Of a stretch of 64,000 nt of DNA, positions 60,301 through 64,000 are shown one piece after another. The stretch comes from Hanleya hanleyi. Lineage: Eukaryota; Mollusca; Polyplacophora; Lepidopleurida; Hanleyidae. The notes under the pieces were generated by a model. That model made no database searches and was not told where the DNA came from. It saw nothing but the letters and a program-made list of their open reading frames with translations. Location: assembly GCA_036873755.1 (NCBI GenBank), contig JAVTVY010037275.1:102761-166760 (forward strand). The letters are read 5' to 3'. The translations under genes and the position numbers were made by a program. The stretch's first letter is position 1. Each line of letters starts with the position of its first letter.

Positions 60301-63300
60301 ACCCCAACCTAAACCTGAAGTTGTAGGGATTGAATTCAAGCCAGCTCAACCAGAAGAAGAAACAGTATCTTACGAAGAAACCATTGAAGTCACTGAAGCA
60401 GAGGTAGTTGAAGACGAGATTGAGGAAAAACCAAAAGAGGCATTTGAAGAAAGACTTGAAACTCAACCCCAACCTAAACCTGAAGTTGTGGAAATTGAAA
60501 TCATGCCAATTCAACCGGAAAAAGAAATAGTAACTCGCGAAGAAACAATTGAAGTTACTGAAGTTGAGGGAGAGGTAGTTGAAGGAGAGATTGAGGAAAA
60601 ACCTGAAGAGACGTTTAAAGAAATCCTTGAAATTCAACCCCAACCTAAACCTGAAGCTGTGGAAATTGAAATCATGCCAACTCAGCCAGAAGAAGAAACA
60701 GTAACTTATGAAGAAACAGTTGAAGTTACTGAAGTTGCGGAAGAGGTAGTCGGAGAGATTGAGGAAAAACCTGAAGAGACATTCAAAGAAATCCTTGAAA
60801 TTCAACCCCAACCTGAACCTGAAGTTGTAGGGATTGAATTCAAGCCAACTCAACCAGAAGAAGGAACAGTATCTTATGAAGAAACCATTGAAGTCACTGA
60901 AGCAGAGGTAGTTGAAGAGGAGATTGAGGAAAAACCAAAAGAGGCATTTGAAGAAAGCCTTGAAACTCAACCTAAACCTGAAGTTGTGGAAATTGAAATC
61001 AAGCCAACTCAACCGGAAGAAAAAATAGTAACTCGCGAAGAAACTGTTGAAGTTACTGAAGTTGAGGGAGAGGTAGTTGAAGGAGAGATTGAGGAAAAAC
61101 CAGAAGAGTCATTTGAAGAAGTCCTTGAAATTCAACACCAACCTAAACCTGAAATTGTGGAGATTGACTTCATGCCAACTGAACCAGAAGTTGAAAGTGT
61201 AACACATGAGGAAGAAACTGAGGATGTTGAGGAAAAACCTGAAGACACATCAGAACAAATTCTTGATATAGATTTTACTCCAGAAACTGATATTCTGGAG
61301 CTTGAAATTAGGCCAGCGGAGTCCGAAATATTGGTTACGTATCGACAAACAATTGTAATTACAAAGGAGATGAAGCAGAAAACTACTAAAATATGTGAGG
61401 TAGTAACAGAAATTGACAAAGACATCCAACCTTCTGAAGTCGCGGCAGAAAAAGAAATTGTTTCTGCAGAAATCCCAGAAATAACTGAAGTCTCTGAAGA
61501 AGTTGAGGAAGAAGCTCCCACTGAAATCAGTGACGTAGTAATTGAAATTAAGGAAGACGTTCAACCTTCTGAAGTCCAAGCAGAAAAAGAAATTGTTTCT
61601 GCAGAAATGCCGGACGTAACTGAAGTATCCGAAGAAGTTGAGGAAGAATCTCCCACTGAAATCAGTGATGTACTAACAGAAATTGAGAAAGACATTGAAC
61701 CTTCTGAAGTCGAAGCAGAAAAAGAAATTGTTACTGAAGAAAAGCCGGAAGTAACTGAAGTCTCTGAAGAAGTTGAGGAAGAATCTCCCACTGAAATCAG
61801 TGATGTAGTAACTGAAATTGAGGAAGACATTCAACCTTCTGAAGTCGAAGCAGAAAAAGCAATTGTTACTGAAGAAATGTCGGAAGTAACTGAAGTCTCT
61901 GAAGAAGTTGAGGAAGAATCTCCCACTGAAATCAGTGACGTAGTAACTGAAATTGAGGAAGACATTCAACCTTCTGAAGTCGAAGCAGAAAAAGCAATTG
62001 TTACTGAAGAAATGTCGGAAGTAACTGAAGTCTCTGAAGAAGTTGAGGGAGAATCTCCCACCGAAATCAGTGAGGTACTAACAGAACTTGAGGAAGACAT
62101 TCAACCTTCTGAAGTCGAAGCAGAAAAAGAAATTGTTACTGAAGAAAAGCCGGAAGTGACTGAAGTATCTGAAGAAGTTGAGGGAGAATCTTTCACTGAA
62201 ATCAGTGAGGCAGTAACAGAAATTGAGGAAGACATTCAACCTTCTGCAGTCAAAGCAGAAAAACAGATTGTTTCTGGAGAAATGCCGGAAGTAACTGAAG
62301 TCTCTGAAGAAGTTGTAGAAGAATCTCAGGAGATTGAGGAAGTACTTGAAGAGACATTTGAAGAAATACTTGAAATTCAACCCCAACCTAAACCCGAAGT
62401 TGTGGAAATTGAAATCATGCCAACTCAACCAGAAGAAGAAACAGTAACTTATGAAGAAATAGCTGAAGTTACTGAAGTTGAGGAAGAGGTAGTTGAAGGA
62501 GAGATTGAGGAAAAACCTGAAGAGACGTTCAATGAAATCCTTGAAATTCAACCTCAACCTAAACCTGAAGCTGTGGAAATTGAAATCATGCCAACTCAGC
62601 CAGAAGAAGAAACAGTTGAAGTTACTGAAGTTGCGGAAGAGGTAGTCGGAGAGATTGAGGAAAAACCTGAAGAGACATTCAAAGAAATCCTTGAAATTCA
62701 ACCCCAACCTAAACCTGAAGTTGTAGGGATTGAATTCAAGCCAACTCAACCAGAAGAAGAAACAGTATCTTACGAAGAAACCATTGAAGTCACTGAAGCA
62801 GAGGTAGTTGAAGAGGAGATTGAGGAAAAACCAAAAGAGGCATTTGAAGAAAGCCTTGAAACTCAACCTAAACCTGAAGTTGTGGAAATTGAAATCATGC
62901 CAACTCAACCGGAAGAAAAAATAGTAACTCGCGAAGAAACTGTTGAAGTTACTGAAGTTGAGGGGGAGGTAGTTGAAGGAGAGATTGAGGAAAAACCAGA
63001 AGAGTCATTTGAAGAAGTCCTTGAAATTCAACCCCAACCTAAACCTGAAATTGTGGAGATTGACTTCATGCCAACTGAACCAGAAGGTGAAAGAGTAACA
63101 CATGAGGAAGAAACTGAGGATGTTGAGGAAAAACCTGAAGACACATCAGAACAAATTCTTGATATAGATTTTACTCCAGAAACTGATATTCTGGAGCTTG
63201 AAATTAGGCCAGCGGAGTCCGAAATATTGGTTACGTATCGACAAACAATTGTAATTACAAAGGAGATGAAGCAGAAAACTACTAAAATATGTGAGGTAGT

Positions 63301-64000
63301 AACAGAAATTGACAAAGACATCCAACCTTCTGAAGTCGCGGCAGAAAAAGAAATTGTTTCTGCAAAAATCCCAGAAATAACTGAAGTCTCTGAAGAAGTT
63401 GAGGAAGAAGCTCCCACTGAAATCAGTGACATAGTAACTGAAATTAAGGAAGACGTTCAACCTTCTGAAGTCCAAGCAGAAAAAGAAATTGTTTCTGCAG
63501 AAATGCCGGACGTAACTGAAGTATCCGAAGAAGTTGAGGAAGAATCTCCCACTGAAATCAGTGAGGTACTAACAGAAATTGAGAAAGACATTGAACCTTC
63601 TGAAGTCGAAGCAGAAAAAGAAATTGTTACTGAAGAAAAGCCGGAAGTAACTGAAGTCTCTGAAGAAGTTGAGGAAGAATCTCCCACTGAAATCAGTGAG
63701 GTACTAACAGAACTTGAGGAAGACATTCAACCTTCTGAAGTCGAAGCAGAAAAAGAAATTGTTACTGAAGAAAAGCCGGAAGTGACTGAAGTATCTGAAG
63801 AAGTTGAGGAAGAATCTTTCACTGAAATCAGTGATGTAGTAACTGAAATTGAGAAAGACATTCAACCTTCTGAAGTCGAAGCAGAAAAAGCAATTGTTAC
63901 TGAAGAAATGTCGGAAGTAACTGAAGTCTCTGAAGAAGTTGAGGGAGAATCTCCCACCGAAATCAGTGAGGTACTAACAGAACTTGAGGAAGACATTCAA
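48392..64000 (+). CDS. Exon 14 (partial): second giant acidic repeat exon
   Basis: The frame stays open from the phase-0 acceptor TTGAAG|GAT to the right edge, 15,609 bp or 5,203 codons, with no indel at the points I checked. Order: unique acidic leader (to about 48955); eight or nine 59-residue modules (FTEGLDISPKLGKVELEMSP, PKTETELTLKEDVEV, to about 50340); two longer modules with VDIEPVLQPVGIEIAPS; six short EDQVEEDKQP repeats (51173-51336); 57-58-residue modules like those of exon 2 (to about 55880); about 26 modules of 45 residues (to about 59390); mixed modules to about 61370; then 45-residue modules, a further mixed block (about 62330-63290), and 45-residue modules to the edge. Two tandem duplications, 1299 and 1896 bp, keep the frame. 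The acceptor AAG is modest, so the exact start is less certain than the frame. The role is inferred as an acidic extensible region. Confidence 0.88.
52680..55131 (+). repeat. 1299-bp tandem duplication in exon 14
   Basis: About 52680-53832 is repeated at 53979-55131 (offset 1299 bp, 433 codons) with few differences, including the unique stretch around HPQPKPELVDVKVTPTPSDE. Confidence 0.85.
60740..63696 (+). repeat. 1896-bp tandem duplication in exon 14
   Basis: About 60740-61800 is repeated at 62636-63696 (offset 1896 bp, 632 codons). The copied block includes one DILELEIRPAESEILVTYRQ module, and identity is very high. Confidence 0.85.

Noticed and set aside
59381..61012. Long minus-strand reading frames opposite the repeat exons (also 25166-26245, 26410-27697, 55010-55870, 20111-20686 and many others)
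   Set aside because: They are mirrors of GAA/GAG/ACT-rich repeats, whose complement lacks stops. They have Phe/Leu/Ser-rich nonsense composition, no splice context, and follow the repeat period.
1..64000. tRNA, rRNA, promoter, poly(A) site or prokaryotic features
   Set aside because: None could be supported by eye. AATAAA words occur in introns but with no transcript end around them.

Overview
The window is eukaryotic. Everything that can be supported as coding lies on the + strand and fits one enormous gene: a titin/connectin-like muscle protein with long acidic (Glu/Val/Pro-rich) repeat regions, four I-set immunoglobulin (Ig) domains, three DFRXXL motifs of the kind that binds actin in myosin light chain kinase (MLCK), and one IQ (calmodulin-binding) motif. 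AT-rich introns, abundant minisatellites and small inverted-repeat transposons, and the protein type point to an invertebrate bilaterian. A lophotrochozoan such as a mollusc is my best guess, but the phylum is an inference. No start codon, promoter, terminal stop or poly(A) site is visible; the gene enters from the left and runs off the right edge inside an open exon.

Layout. 1-5902: intron with minisatellites and MITE-like elements. 5903-9647: exon 1, about 25 copies of a 45-residue acidic repeat plus an Ig domain, broken by three small indels. 9648-12350: intron. 12351-30788: exon 2, an 18.4-kb exon of roughly 78 modules of 57-58 residues followed by roughly 30 of 45 residues, with one corrupted patch near 28026-28306 and a 1-bp break near 28858. 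32550-45071: exons 3-11, small exons with a 31-residue acidic repeat, three Ig domains and the three DFRXXL motifs. 45895-47238: exons 12-13, an IQ motif split across the junction plus an acidic linker. 48392 to 64000 and beyond: exon 14, at least 15.6 kb of uninterrupted reading frame built from the same module families.

Splice phases agree at every junction (1-1 for exons 1-7 except a 0 phase inside one Ig domain; then 1, 2, 2, 0, 1, 0, 0). This is the strongest evidence that the exons belong to one transcript. About 13,500 codons of one protein are visible. Exons 2, 3, 4 and 5 are each symmetric, so each could be skipped without changing frame.

Taken together, the protein looks like an elastic or entropic acidic spring interrupted by an anchoring block (Ig - DFRXXL x3 - Ig - IQ), which suggests a thin-filament tether with a calmodulin-type contact. 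The springs are all variants of a few modules that share a short alternating strand-like core. Several introns hold minisatellites that appear to have been born from the gene's own parts: a 30-bp array that multiplies a splice donor, and an 18-bp array that resembles the start of exon 6 next to a decayed copy of that exon.
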